This document shows, in pieces, positions 24,337 through 32,147 of a stretch of DNA of 32,147 nt. The stretch is from Candidatus Eisenbacteria bacterium (GTDB lineage Bacteria > Eisenbacteria > RBG-16-71-46 > JASEGR01). Positions within the stretch are counted from its first letter, which is position 1; every line of letters starts with the position of its first letter. The stretch covers positions 1 through 32,147 of the forward strand of contig JASEGR010000032.1 in assembly GCA_030017955.1 (NCBI GenBank), written 5' to 3'. Under the pieces are notes generated by a model. That model saw nothing but the letters and a program-made list of their open reading frames with translations. It did no database searches and was not told the origin of the DNA. A program made the position numbers and the translations under genes.

Positions 24337-26400
24337 TCAGGCGGTATCGGCAAACTTTGAGGCCTGGCCTATTCTCCTATCAAGCGTTTTCCGCAGGATC
24401 TGATGGTCTGAATCTGCAAGCGCCGGATCTTTCTCAATAAGTTGAAACGCATCCTCCTTTGCCTCGGTCAAGATGCCAAAATCAGCTGTCAGGCTTGCAA
24501 TTCTGAGCTCCGGCAATCCGTGCTGTCTTGTCCCAAGGATGTCGCCTGGCCCCCTCATCGCAAGGTCAGCCTCGGCAATTTTGAATCCATCTGATGATTC
24601 CTCAAGAATTCTGAGCCTGCCAAGACTACTTTCTTCTCCGATCAGAATGCAGTAGGACTTCGTTTCCCCGCGACCCACGCGGCCGCGGAGCTGGTGGAGT
24701 TGAGAAAGGCCGTACCTTTCCGGGTGTTCAATAGCCATTATTGTGGCATCGGGAACATCAATTCCAACTTCCACCACAGTAGTCGAAACGAGGAGCTTGA
24801 TCTTCCCTGTCCTGAACTGCTCCATGACTTTGTCTTTGTCTTCCCTCTTCATTCGTCCATGAAGAAGTCCGATCTCAGTTTTCTTGAAGAGCGGATTCTT
24901 CTTCAGAGCGCCCGACATCTCAACGGCAGCTCTCAGGTCGGTCCTTTCAGTCTCGTCAATGACCGGGTACACCAGGTAGGCCTTGTGTCCATGGGACAGT
25001 TTATCGCCAATGAACCTGTAGACCTTTTCCCGATTCTCGACAGAGGTTGCCTTTGTAAGTATCTTCTTTCTCCCCGGCGGAATCTCGTCAAGAAGCGATA
25101 TGTCGAGATCGCCATAGAGAGTCAGCGCAAGTGTCCTGGGAATCGGCGTTGCAGTCATCACAAGAGTGTCGGGGGAAACTCCCTTCTCCCTCAGTGCGAG
25201 CCTCTGCCTGACGCCAAAGCGGTGCTGCTCATCAACAACTATGAGCCCAAGATTTCCGAATCCGACCCCTTCCTGAATGAGAGCATGCGTGCCAACGACA
25301 AGGACCGGCTCTCCCCTCCCGAGGACATCACTCATCTCTTTTCTCTCCCTGGCCTCTGTTTCCCCGGTCAACGGGAAGATTCGTACGCCAAGTCCAGAAG
25401 TAAGTCTCTTGATTGTTGCGAAATGCTGCCATGCGAGAATCTCGGTCGGGGCCATGAACGCAGCTTGATACCCGTTTTCAACGGCCCTCAAGCATGCGTA
25501 GATTGCAACGACCGTTTTCCCGGAGCCGACGTCTCCCTGAAGAAGCCTATTCATTGGTCTCGGACCACGAATGTCTGATTCAATCTCACGTATCACTCTC
25601 TTCTGAGCTTCAGTAAGGCGAAAAGGAAGTTTCTTCAGAAAGGTCCGGGAGACATCTTGTGGTATCCCGAGCTTCATGTATTTCGTCAGGGCTTCATGCT
25701 CATTTCTCATTCTCGCAAGAACGACCTCAAGGAAGAAGAATTCATCAAACACAAGCCTTTCTCTGGCCTTCATCTGATCTTCGGACGAAAGAGGAAAGTG
25801 TATCTGTGTCAGAGCTTCTCCCAGAGGAAGAAGTTTCCTCTTTTCCAGTATCCCGCGCGGGAGATGCTCCCTGGTCTCGCCGATTAGGTCGTCCAGCGCC
25901 CGCTTTATGAGGCCTCTCAGAAACTTCTGGCTCAGGTTCGCAGTAAGTGAATAATTGGGGACTATCCTCCCGGTGTGGATAAGCTCCGTTGACTCTCCTT
26001 TGACTACCTCATAGACGGGGCTCTTCATCTGAATGCCCCTGAATAGGACGACCTCGCCGTAGAGAACTACGGTCTGGCCTGCCTTGAAGACCCTCTCAAG
26101 GTGCGGCTGATTAAACCAGACGCACTCAATCTCACCTTCTTCATCACCCAGATAGAGGACAAAGTCGCGTCTTCCCTGGCTCGTTCTTCGAACTGAAAAC
26201 GAAAGCACTCTCCCCACTGTTGCCGCCTTCTCTCCCGGCCTGAGACTCGAAATCGGCTTCAGATTCGAGCGGTCTATGTAGTCACGCGGGTAATAGTAGA
26301 GAAGATCCTCAACCGTGAATATCCCGAGCTTCATGAGGATGGAAGCGACTTTCGGCCCCACTCCTTTCAAGTATTGAGCAGGCTGCAACAGCTTTTCCAC
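24337..26400 (-). CDS. recG: ATP-dependent DNA helicase RecG
   Basis: 687 residues, full length. The wedge OB-fold domain (about 55-150) has the RecG patterns YLKGVGPKVA and YYPRDYIDR, then the helicase motifs: Walker A GDVGSGKT at 289-296, DEQH at 390-393, TATPIPRT, and in the second half STTVVEVGIDVPDA and QLRGRVGRG. It reverses stalled replication forks and branch-migrates Holliday junctions. The start is GTG (26400) with GGAGGGAG upstream. It is divergent from rpmB and convergent with the MFS gene. Confidence 0.96.
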   Translation of the reverse strand: MEKLLQPAQYLKGVGPKVASILMKLGIFTVEDLLYYYPRDYIDRSNLKPISSLRPGEKAATVGRVLSFSVRRTSQGRRDFVLYLGDEEGEIECVWFNQPHLERVFKAGQTVVLYGEVVLFRGIQMKSPVYEVVKGESTELIHTGRIVPNYSLTANLSQKFLRGLIKRALDDLIGETREHLPRGILEKRKLLPLGEALTQIHFPLSSEDQMKARERLVFDEFFFLEVVLARMRNEHEALTKYMKLGIPQDVSRTFLKKLPFRLTEAQKRVIREIESDIRGPRPMNRLLQGDVGSGKTVVAIYACLRAVENGYQAAFMAPTEILAWQHFATIKRLTSGLGVRIFPLTGETEARERKEMSDVLGRGEPVLVVGTHALIQEGVGFGNLGLIVVDEQHRFGVRQRLALREKGVSPDTLVMTATPIPRTLALTLYGDLDISLLDEIPPGRKKILTKATSVENREKVYRFIGDKLSHGHKAYLVYPVIDETERTDLRAAVEMSGALKKNPLFKKTEIGLLHGRMKREDKDKVMEQFRTGKIKLLVSTTVVEVGIDVPDATIMAIEHPERYGLSQLHQLRGRVGRGETKSYCILIGEESSLGRLRILEESSDGFKIAEADLAMRGPGDILGTRQHGLPELRIASLTADFGILTEAKEDAFQLIEKDPALADSDHQILRKTLDRRIGQASKFADTA

Positions 26401-26514
26401 AGCGCTCCCTCCGTGAGATCAACTTTGCGGATCGCGTCCCCAAGCTACACCAACAGGTTCACAAGGTCAACGAACCGAAGCTTGCCCTCATGATTCTCGG
26501 CAAGCTCTGGGCTA

Positions 26515-26542
26515 TTGCATTTCGGGCAGGGTGTGCTATTCT
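26515..26542 (+). promoter_or_regulatory. Promoter of rpmB
   Basis: TTGCAT (26515-26520) and TATTCT (26537-26542) with a 16-bp spacer, about 85 bp before the rpmB start. The inverted repeat CTTGCC/GGCAAG at about 26481-26504 lies just upstream. The remaining gap to recG shows no further feature. Confidence 0.5.
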
Positions 26543-26626
26543 AATGAGAGCTTCGATAAGAATACAAAGCCGGACAGACAAGTTTCTTGATGTGACAATA
26601 CTTGAGGCGCAAAGAAGGAGAATGTG

Positions 26627-26839
26627 ATGGCTAAGAAATGCGATATTTGCGGAAAAGGCGGGCAGTTCGGAAGTGCCGTGAGTCACGCACACAACGTTAC
26701 AAAGAGAAGATGGCTTCCGAATCTTCAGAGAGTACGGGTTATCATTGACGGCCAGGTGAGAAAGCTTGATGTGTGCACGAACTGCCTCAAGTCAGATGCA
26801 GTGCAGAAAGGGATTAGGGCCGCAAGGAAAACTGCCTAG
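26627..26839 (+). CDS. rpmB: 50S ribosomal protein L28 (Cys-containing form)
   Basis: 70 residues, matching L28 along its full length: MAKKCDICGK, GSAVSHAHNVTKRRW, PNLQRVRV and RKLDVCTNCLK. The two CxxC pairs (CDIC and CTNC) form the zinc-ribbon version of L28. The ATG at 26627 is preceded by AAGAAGGAG 6 nt upstream; the GTG one codon before is unlikely. It is a single-gene unit, convergent with the PAS-GAF gene at 21 bp. Confidence 0.96.
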   Translation: MAKKCDICGKGGQFGSAVSHAHNVTKRRWLPNLQRVRVIIDGQVRKLDVCTNCLKSDAVQKGIRAARKTA

Positions 26840-26860
26840 AGTTATCTCTGGGACGGCACA

Positions 26861-28630
26861 CTAGCTGACGCCGCTTGTCTCTTTTGTCCTTGAGCTTTCA
26901 ACATCTATCATCTTTTGGCCGCCAGGGTATTCCGTTACTGCGGCCTCTATCAGGCGGGCCATCTTCTCGGTTACTTCCTTTATCCTCAGAGCATCCTTCT
27001 CAATCTTCTTCATTCTCTCCACAACGCTCGCGTCGTACTTCTCTTTAGTCATCGATACAAACTGGGAATTGCCGACGATAGATGCAAGTGGGTTGTTTAT
27101 GGCATGGTTGAGGGCAATCACGGTCTGTGTCACCGCTGCCAGTCTTTCAGATTTCACCAGTTCATCCTGGGTAGACTTGAGATTCTCATATGCCAGCTTC
27201 AACTCCTCGAATAGCCCGGCGTTCTCAATCGCTACGCCTGCCTGACTCGCCAGAGTCGAGAGAAGCTCCAAATCCTCGAACGAGTAAGCGCGTTCCTTTG
27301 TGTAGTTCTGGACACACATCACTCCGGTCACTCTCTCGCCCGAAAACATAGGAACGCCCAACCACGACTGGGCATTGCGGCCAATAGCGTCAACTCCAAG
27401 TTCAATGCATTTCTGCTCAACATTACACGGTATGTTTAGCGGTTTAGCAGTCCTTATTATGTGCTCGGTAAGGCCGTTTGCGAACTTTCGTTGTGTCTTT
27501 CTCTCTCTCTTTGTTCCTTCGTCGATGTAGATTGGGAACTGGATTTCGTTTCTTTCTTGGTCGAATATGGCGATATAGAAACTCGAGGCATCCATGAGTG
27601 TCCCGGCCTGCTTGTGGATGAGGTCGAGGAGCTCATCCAGTCTCAACGTCGAACTTATTGCCTGCCCAATCCGGCTGAGTGCCGCGAGTTGAGCTATCTT
27701 CCTCTCTTTCTCGCTGAAGAGTCTTCCATTTTGAAGCGCAATTGCTATTTGCGTGCCCATCGAACTGAGGAGCTCAACGTCCTCCCTGGAGAACTTGAGT
27801 CCTTTCCGACCTCCACAGGAGAGTGCCCCGATGAGTCTGTTTTTTGCGCTCAAGGGAACGCAAACATACTCTCTTACGCCGATCTCCCTGGCATGAGGAG
27901 CGGTGAGTCTGCTGTCGGACGCAAGGTCCTCCACAACCTCCGGCTTCCCGGACTGGGCAACCCTTCCAGCTATACCTTCTCCAATATTGAGCACTGAAGC
28001 TTCCTTTGCCAACCGTGGAGGAATGCCTATTTGAGCGGCAAGACTAAGCTTCTGCCCGTCTTCGTCGAGAAGGTAGAGTGCTGCTGCTTCGGTGCCCATG
28101 GCCGAGGCCACCTTTGTCAATCCCTCATTCAAGATTACGTCCAGGTCCAGGGATTGGCTTGCTGTATCAGCAAGCGAATAAAGTACAGAGAGGTCTCTGT
28201 TTTTTCTGATGAGCTCCTCCTGCAATGTTCGTTCGACCGTGATGTCTCTGATTGAGGCAATTGACTTGTCTGTTCCAGAAATAAGCCTTACAGCTATATT
28301 GGCTAGCCTTTCTTCTCCTGACTTCGTCAGAAACGTGAATTGATATTCATTCGGGATGGAAGAGTCGCCGGACCTTCTCCCTTTGTGATATCCAAGAATC
28401 CTCTTTTTCTCTGCCTCAGGAAGGAAGTCGGTGATCATCATCTTTCCTTCTATTTCTTCTTTTGAATACCCAAAGATCTTCACGAACTCCGCATTAACAG
28501 ACTCAAGAGTTGTGTCACCGCGCACGATTGCGGAGCCACTTGTCGAATACTCAAAAACTGCCTCGTACTTTGTCGCGGCCGACTTGGCCTCGCCTTCAAG
28601 CCGCTTCAACTGGGTGAGTTCTTCAGGCAT
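26861..28630 (-). CDS. PAS-GAF-GAF protein with histidine-kinase dimerisation domain but no ATPase domain
   Basis: 589 residues. A PAS domain (about 20-135), two GAF domains (about 150-305 and 315-475) and a short coiled linker lead to an H-box: His509 in ALNHAINNPLASIVG, of the HEINNPL class but with Ala in place of the Glu after His. The chain then ends at 589 after the second DHp helix. No N, G1 or G2 box of a HATPase domain follows, and only 21 bp separate its stop from rpmB, so the ATPase cannot be hidden in another frame nearby. It may be phosphorylated by another kinase, act as a phosphotransfer or dimeric sensor, or be a decayed kinase. AAAGGAAA precedes the ATG. It follows the M6 peptidase gene by 137 bp. 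Confidence 0.85.
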   Translation of the reverse strand: MPEELTQLKRLEGEAKSAATKYEAVFEYSTSGSAIVRGDTTLESVNAEFVKIFGYSKEEIEGKMMITDFLPEAEKKRILGYHKGRRSGDSSIPNEYQFTFLTKSGEERLANIAVRLISGTDKSIASIRDITVERTLQEELIRKNRDLSVLYSLADTASQSLDLDVILNEGLTKVASAMGTEAAALYLLDEDGQKLSLAAQIGIPPRLAKEASVLNIGEGIAGRVAQSGKPEVVEDLASDSRLTAPHAREIGVREYVCVPLSAKNRLIGALSCGGRKGLKFSREDVELLSSMGTQIAIALQNGRLFSEKERKIAQLAALSRIGQAISSTLRLDELLDLIHKQAGTLMDASSFYIAIFDQERNEIQFPIYIDEGTKRERKTQRKFANGLTEHIIRTAKPLNIPCNVEQKCIELGVDAIGRNAQSWLGVPMFSGERVTGVMCVQNYTKERAYSFEDLELLSTLASQAGVAIENAGLFEELKLAYENLKSTQDELVKSERLAAVTQTVIALNHAINNPLASIVGNSQFVSMTKEKYDASVVERMKKIEKDALRIKEVTEKMARLIEAAVTEYPGGQKMIDVESSRTKETSGVS

Positions 28631-28767
28631 AAGTGTTTCCTTTCGGCATAGTTATCGGCAAAACAGTTAGAAATCCGAAGCTTAATCTGATTGGGACTGA
28701 AACAGCAGGGAAGTCGGTGGATCCGGGCGGGGAACTCATTCCTGAAGGTTGCGGAAACGCGAAGTCT

Positions 28768-31700
28768 CTATCTCAGGATTGCAAGTTTCCTCATGTAAAC
28801 CTCCTTCTTTCCTCCTGAGCGGGCCTCTACTCGAACAAGATAAAGACCGGATACTGCTTTGGTACCGTCCCATGCAAATTCATTATCCGTCGCTCCTGCG
28901 AAATCTCTGGTCTCTTTCCAGACGACTCCGCCTGAGACCGTGAGAACACTTGCTTCAATAGTCGCATTCTTGTTCAAGAAGAACCTTATTTTTGTCCCCG
29001 CCGAGGTTGGATTGGGATAGCAGTAAAGGTTCTCGACAAGCGGGGATTCGGGAAGAACCTTTGGCGATGGGAAAAGCGAATCGGGGTAGTAACCTCTCCT
29101 CGCTGAGTTCTGTAGAAATGTCGGCCAGGGTGATTTTCCTGCGCTATTCAAGGGAAGCTCCCAAAGGTAGAAGAACCCATCATCGCTGCCCGCTCCCAGC
29201 TCCTGTTTCCCGTTTCCATCAAGGTCGCCGAACACCGGGGTCGAATTGACAGGTCCGCCGCACGTGAGGGGAAAGCCGGGGAGCTTTTTGCCGTCCCCTT
29301 TGAAGCCGTGAATAAGTCCATCCGGCGAGCCAACAATGATCCCGAGGCCGCCGTCAACGTCAACGATTATGGGTGACGAAGAAATCTCCCCGGAGCTGGA
29401 GATTTCGATCGGGAATCCGGTTACATGGGTGCCATTATGGTTGAACGCGTAGAGTTTTTTCCCTGATGCCACCACTACGTCCAGAAAACCGTCATTGTTA
29501 ACGTCGCCGAGCGCAGGCGACGGAATGACGTACAGGTTCTGAAATGGGTCTCCCGAAAGCGAAACCGGCCAGCCGGCCGCAACGGCTCCTGAGATTTTTA
29601 CTGCGGTCAGCGTGTTCTCAGGAGTTATGAAAATAATTTCAGGCACGTTATCTCTGTCGATGTCGCCGATCGATGGAGAAGAGCTCGCAAGTCCGAGCCT
29701 CGGAGTCAGGTGCGGACTTCCAGGATATTGAGTTCCGTCCATTTTCACGAAGAAGACCCTTCCATCACCCGAGACCGCTATGATCTCCTTCTTCCCGTTC
29801 ACGTCAATGTCGTAAGATGAAGGCGTCGCCCTTACCTCACGTCCGAGATACACGGGGAAACCCGGGAGCACCGCGCCGGTAAAATCACAGGCATGAAGCT
29901 TGGAGTCGTCTGAACCCCAGATGATTTCCATCTTCCCGTCCCCATCCAAATCCGAGAGAAGGGGCGATGAGACAATCATTCCGTCCGTCTTCACCGGAAA
30001 TCCGCTCAGAGAGTCGGCTCTGCCATTCGAGTCGGCATCCTTTGCCTTCCAGACATAGAGCTTCCCATCCGTATCGCCCGTGCAGATCTCCGGAATGCCG
30101 TCTCCATCGATGTCAGCGATAGACACCGAAGAGAACACGGCTCCCGATGTCTCACCAATCACGGCAAGCGGCACTTTGATGAGTGCGCTGTCCCTTCCGG
30201 CTTTGACATAATAAGAAAGCGAATCGCTGTTTGCTATGAACTTGGAACCATCCGGCCTCCAGGCGTAGACCCTCCCGTCCGAGGCTGCCGAGACTACCTC
30301 CGGTTTTCCGTCGCCATCAAGGTCGTAGAAAGCGGGAGAGCTCATTGTGAATGCGCCGGCGGATTCAACCGGGAATCCTCTTTTTCTCCATCCGGTATTG
30401 AGCCGGAATGTCATCAGCGTGTCACTCCTGCTGATATCGCTAACCGAAATATAGGTAAATGCCCCGTTGTTCGTCTTTGAGTTAGGGACAGTCGCGTCCC
30501 CGAATGACCGGTTGTTTCCAAGAAAAAACGGGTCAAACGGGCTGCCGTAGCTGTCGTACGGTGAACCCCTCCAATATTCAAGATCCTGAATGCCGTCGGC
30601 CTCTTCAAGGTCAACGCCCTTGATAGCCCCTGCCTGAACTTCCTGGAAATTCCCGTAAATGATGTCTTCATCAATGTGCCAGATAAGAAGCCCTGACCCG
30701 GGCAGGAATGCATCGTATTCGTCAACGAGGATGAGGACTCCATTCTTCATCAACCCGAAGACTGTATCGACAACCGTCCCTTTGAGGTTGCTCTGCCTGT
30801 TTTCAATAAGAAAATATTCGTGGCCGTTTACAGGAATTTGAACAACCGAGCTGTCGGGGTGGTAGAGTTCGACCGCTCTTAGTGTGATTGTCGAATCGAC
30901 GGCACTATCAATCTTTCTCGGAGTCACCCAGCCCAGGAACTTCTTGACCCAGGCTGAAGGCTGCCCCGGAATGAAACCCTGACCGAGATATCCACCGTCT
31001 GACATGAGGTCCCATTCGCCGACACCGACAGACTGGTAGGAAACATCGTAAAGATCCGGAAGGCCCAGCTGATGACCGAATTCGTGACAAAGAGTCCCTT
31101 GTATTCCGAAGAATACGTCTTCAAACCTCGCCTTCTCGGCGACGATTGAGCCGCCCCAAATTGTATCTGCCCCGGCATGGGCTGTGAGCGGCGGCTGAAA
31201 ATCGAAGATGGTAACGGCAGGCAGGTCATATGGCGGATACGGAAGGAAAGATCCGCTCACCTGAAGCATTGAACCTGCATGGAAGAGGACAATCCCGTCA
31301 TACGCCTTGAATGACGGCACGTCCTGCTCCGCCTGGTATATGGCATCCACAAGAAGAGCGCCAAGACCAAACCCCCATCTATAACCGTCACCGCTGACCA
31401 GGTTTTGTCCGTAATCGCTGTAGTAGCCCAAGGGGTGAGGAAGGGTGTAGCTAAGCGATTCCGCGGCGGGCATGACGGTACCGATGATTTCGAGTTTTCC
31501 GCCTTCCCAGGTCGTGTCCGGACTCAGTCTCAGCCTCCCTCCGGAGACAGCCTGGTAGTAGTTTCTCAGCGCGTCAAACTGCCTCTCGAAGTATATTTTT
31601 GTGTGCGGGGGATCGTAGAGGAGGTTCTTCCCTCCGTCCGGAAGAAGAGGGTCTCCGTATCCCACGAAGTCCATCTTGCCGTTTCCGGTTGAATGAGGGT

Positions 31701-32025
31701 CATTGTCTTCCTGGAATTCTACCCTTATCCCAAGGACCCTGAGAGTCTCCGGGAATGCAGATAACTGCAGGTCGGTCAGATGAATCCCTTTCTTCTCAAA
31801 CGCAAGTTTCCTCTCCATCCGCTTCTTTTCAAGTATGGATCTGCTGAAAGGCGTGCCGGGAGGAATACCCTGCTTGAACGCCCATGCAGGCTGGCTCGGC
31901 GGGAAAAGCGATCTTGGAATGGAGACCTTGTCTGAAGCCAATGCGGCTCCGCGAGGCAGGAGACAGCTCAAGAAGGGAAAAACAAGAATTTGTGCAACAA
32001 GTAACCTAAGAAGGATCTTTTTCAC
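28768..32025 (-). CDS. Secreted M6-family metallopeptidase with FG-GAP-like repeats and C-terminal Ig/sorting domain
   Basis: 1085 residues. A signal peptide (about 1-30) is followed by an M6 (immune inhibitor A-type) peptidase domain with zinc motif HEFGHQLGLPD (314-324). From about 555 to 960 there are eight repeats with Ca-binding-type DLDGDGxxE motifs (e.g. FYDLDGDGKPEV, IADIDGDGIPEI, LSDLDGDGKMEI, FGDLDGNGKQEL), likely a beta-propeller. The C-terminus (about 995-1085) with YPNPTSAGTKIRF and WDGTKAVSGLYLVRV is a FlgD/T9SS type A-like Ig domain, used for cell-surface sorting in FCB-group bacteria. It should degrade extracellular protein. The start is GTG at 32025, very near the predicted transcript start. 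Confidence 0.9.
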   Translation of the reverse strand: MKKILLRLLVAQILVFPFLSCLLPRGAALASDKVSIPRSLFPPSQPAWAFKQGIPPGTPFSRSILEKKRMERKLAFEKKGIHLTDLQLSAFPETLRVLGIRVEFQEDNDPHSTGNGKMDFVGYGDPLLPDGGKNLLYDPPHTKIYFERQFDALRNYYQAVSGGRLRLSPDTTWEGGKLEIIGTVMPAAESLSYTLPHPLGYYSDYGQNLVSGDGYRWGFGLGALLVDAIYQAEQDVPSFKAYDGIVLFHAGSMLQVSGSFLPYPPYDLPAVTIFDFQPPLTAHAGADTIWGGSIVAEKARFEDVFFGIQGTLCHEFGHQLGLPDLYDVSYQSVGVGEWDLMSDGGYLGQGFIPGQPSAWVKKFLGWVTPRKIDSAVDSTITLRAVELYHPDSSVVQIPVNGHEYFLIENRQSNLKGTVVDTVFGLMKNGVLILVDEYDAFLPGSGLLIWHIDEDIIYGNFQEVQAGAIKGVDLEEADGIQDLEYWRGSPYDSYGSPFDPFFLGNNRSFGDATVPNSKTNNGAFTYISVSDISRSDTLMTFRLNTGWRKRGFPVESAGAFTMSSPAFYDLDGDGKPEVVSAASDGRVYAWRPDGSKFIANSDSLSYYVKAGRDSALIKVPLAVIGETSGAVFSSVSIADIDGDGIPEICTGDTDGKLYVWKAKDADSNGRADSLSGFPVKTDGMIVSSPLLSDLDGDGKMEIIWGSDDSKLHACDFTGAVLPGFPVYLGREVRATPSSYDIDVNGKKEIIAVSGDGRVFFVKMDGTQYPGSPHLTPRLGLASSSPSIGDIDRDNVPEIIFITPENTLTAVKISGAVAAGWPVSLSGDPFQNLYVIPSPALGDVNNDGFLDVVVASGKKLYAFNHNGTHVTGFPIEISSSGEISSSPIIVDVDGGLGIIVGSPDGLIHGFKGDGKKLPGFPLTCGGPVNSTPVFGDLDGNGKQELGAGSDDGFFYLWELPLNSAGKSPWPTFLQNSARRGYYPDSLFPSPKVLPESPLVENLYCYPNPTSAGTKIRFFLNKNATIEASVLTVSGGVVWKETRDFAGATDNEFAWDGTKAVSGLYLVRVEARSGGKKEVYMRKLAILR

Positions 32026-32036
32026 AATGGATAACG

Positions 32037-32065
32037 ATTCTACTTGCCCCGGATGTGGAAGTCAA
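32037..32065 (-). promoter_or_regulatory. Promoter of the M6 peptidase gene
   Basis: On the minus strand TTGACT (32065-32060), a 17-bp spacer and TAGAAT (32042-32037) form a good sigma-70-type promoter. Its start point would be within about 5 nt of the GTG start, so the mRNA would be nearly leaderless. A second TTGACT lies 10 bp further upstream (32075-32070). Confidence 0.5.
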
Positions 32066-32077
32066 TCTTAGTCAAGG

Positions 32078-32147
32078 TGTTGTCAGTTAAAATTCAAAAC
32101 CGGACTATTTAAAGTTGAAAACCGGACTCTGGTCTTGAGGCATAGAA
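32078..32147. mobile_element. Probable terminus of an IS21-like insertion sequence (cut by window end)
   Basis: From 32078 the sequence begins TGTTGTCAGTTAAAATTC and then contains AAAACCGGACT twice, at 32096-32106 and 32118-32128, 22 bp apart. A TG end followed by short tandem end repeats is typical of IS21-family termini. No transposase is in the window, so the identity rests on this pattern alone. Confidence 0.35.

Noticed and set aside
26459-26692. Minus-strand frame of 77 codons overlapping the rpmB promoter and 5' end
   Set aside because: It is antisense to rpmB and its promoter and has no family features.
26853-26871. ACGGCACACTAGCTGA near the PAS-GAF stop resembles the right end of the MITE-like element (14 of 16 bases)
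   Set aside because: No second inverted end or hairpins nearby; the similarity is mostly the stop codon context of two genes ending in Ser-stop.
1-32147. CRISPR array, tRNA, rRNA, or selenocysteine-containing genes
   Set aside because: I saw no regularly spaced repeats, no cloverleaf-like intergenic sequence, and no in-frame TGA inside the flavoenzymes that would call for selenocysteine, despite the ssnA association with selenium loci.

Overview
The window looks like chromosome from an uncultured, Gram-negative, probably anaerobic bacterium. Signs of this are a lipid A-type acyltransferase, an outer-membrane beta-barrel, several iron-sulfur flavoenzymes, and a huge secreted M6 peptidase with FG-GAP-like repeats and a C-terminal FlgD/T9SS-like Ig domain, a style typical of FCB-related candidate phyla. 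The phylum is an inference; no rRNA or tRNA gene is visible.

Left block (1-7672): heterocyclic-compound catabolism. An SsnA-type amidohydrolase is followed by an 827-residue single-chain enzyme with the domain order of eukaryotic dihydropyrimidine dehydrogenase (Fe-S, FAD, NAD(P), FMN barrel, 2x[4Fe-4S]) but with an altered substrate pocket. A separate two-gene PreT-PreA dihydropyrimidine dehydrogenase follows. A lone reverse-strand gene for a Cys-rich secreted protein and a GC-rich structured intergenic element lie between them.

Metal-linked block (7763-12021, minus strand): a six-gene overlapping operon reads CsoR-like sensor, outer-membrane beta-barrel, FMN-binding-like periplasmic protein, small OB-fold-like periplasmic protein with a CxxxC motif, MacB/FtsX-type permease and LolD/MacB-type ATPase. 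A near-perfect 12-bp dyad, which looks like the CsoR operator, lies just upstream of the first gene. I do not recognise this combination as a described system. A ~210-bp MITE-like element with imperfect terminal inverted repeats separates it from the next block.

Central block (12255-20643, minus strand): one long co-directional gene string. First comes tdh-like, acpS, acs-like, acp, kbl: the two threonine-to-glycine enzymes combined with a dedicated acyl carrier protein, its phosphopantetheinyl transferase and an acetyl-CoA-synthetase-like ligase. It runs, with less than 30 bp between kbl and pstS, into pstS-pstC-pstA-pstB. The binding protein has changed phosphate-loop residues, and there is no phoU in the string. 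The carrier-protein threonine/aminoketone operon is the strongest candidate for an undescribed pathway here.

Right block (20834-32147): a promoter with a perfect 14-bp palindrome upstream drives an acyltransferase, a GT4 glycosyltransferase and an MFS transporter (envelope lipid/glycan functions). Then follow convergent recG, divergent rpmB with a good promoter, a PAS-GAF-GAF protein ending in a histidine-kinase dimerisation helix without any ATPase domain, and the M6 peptidase. The window ends in what looks like the terminus of an IS21-like insertion sequence next to the peptidase promoter.
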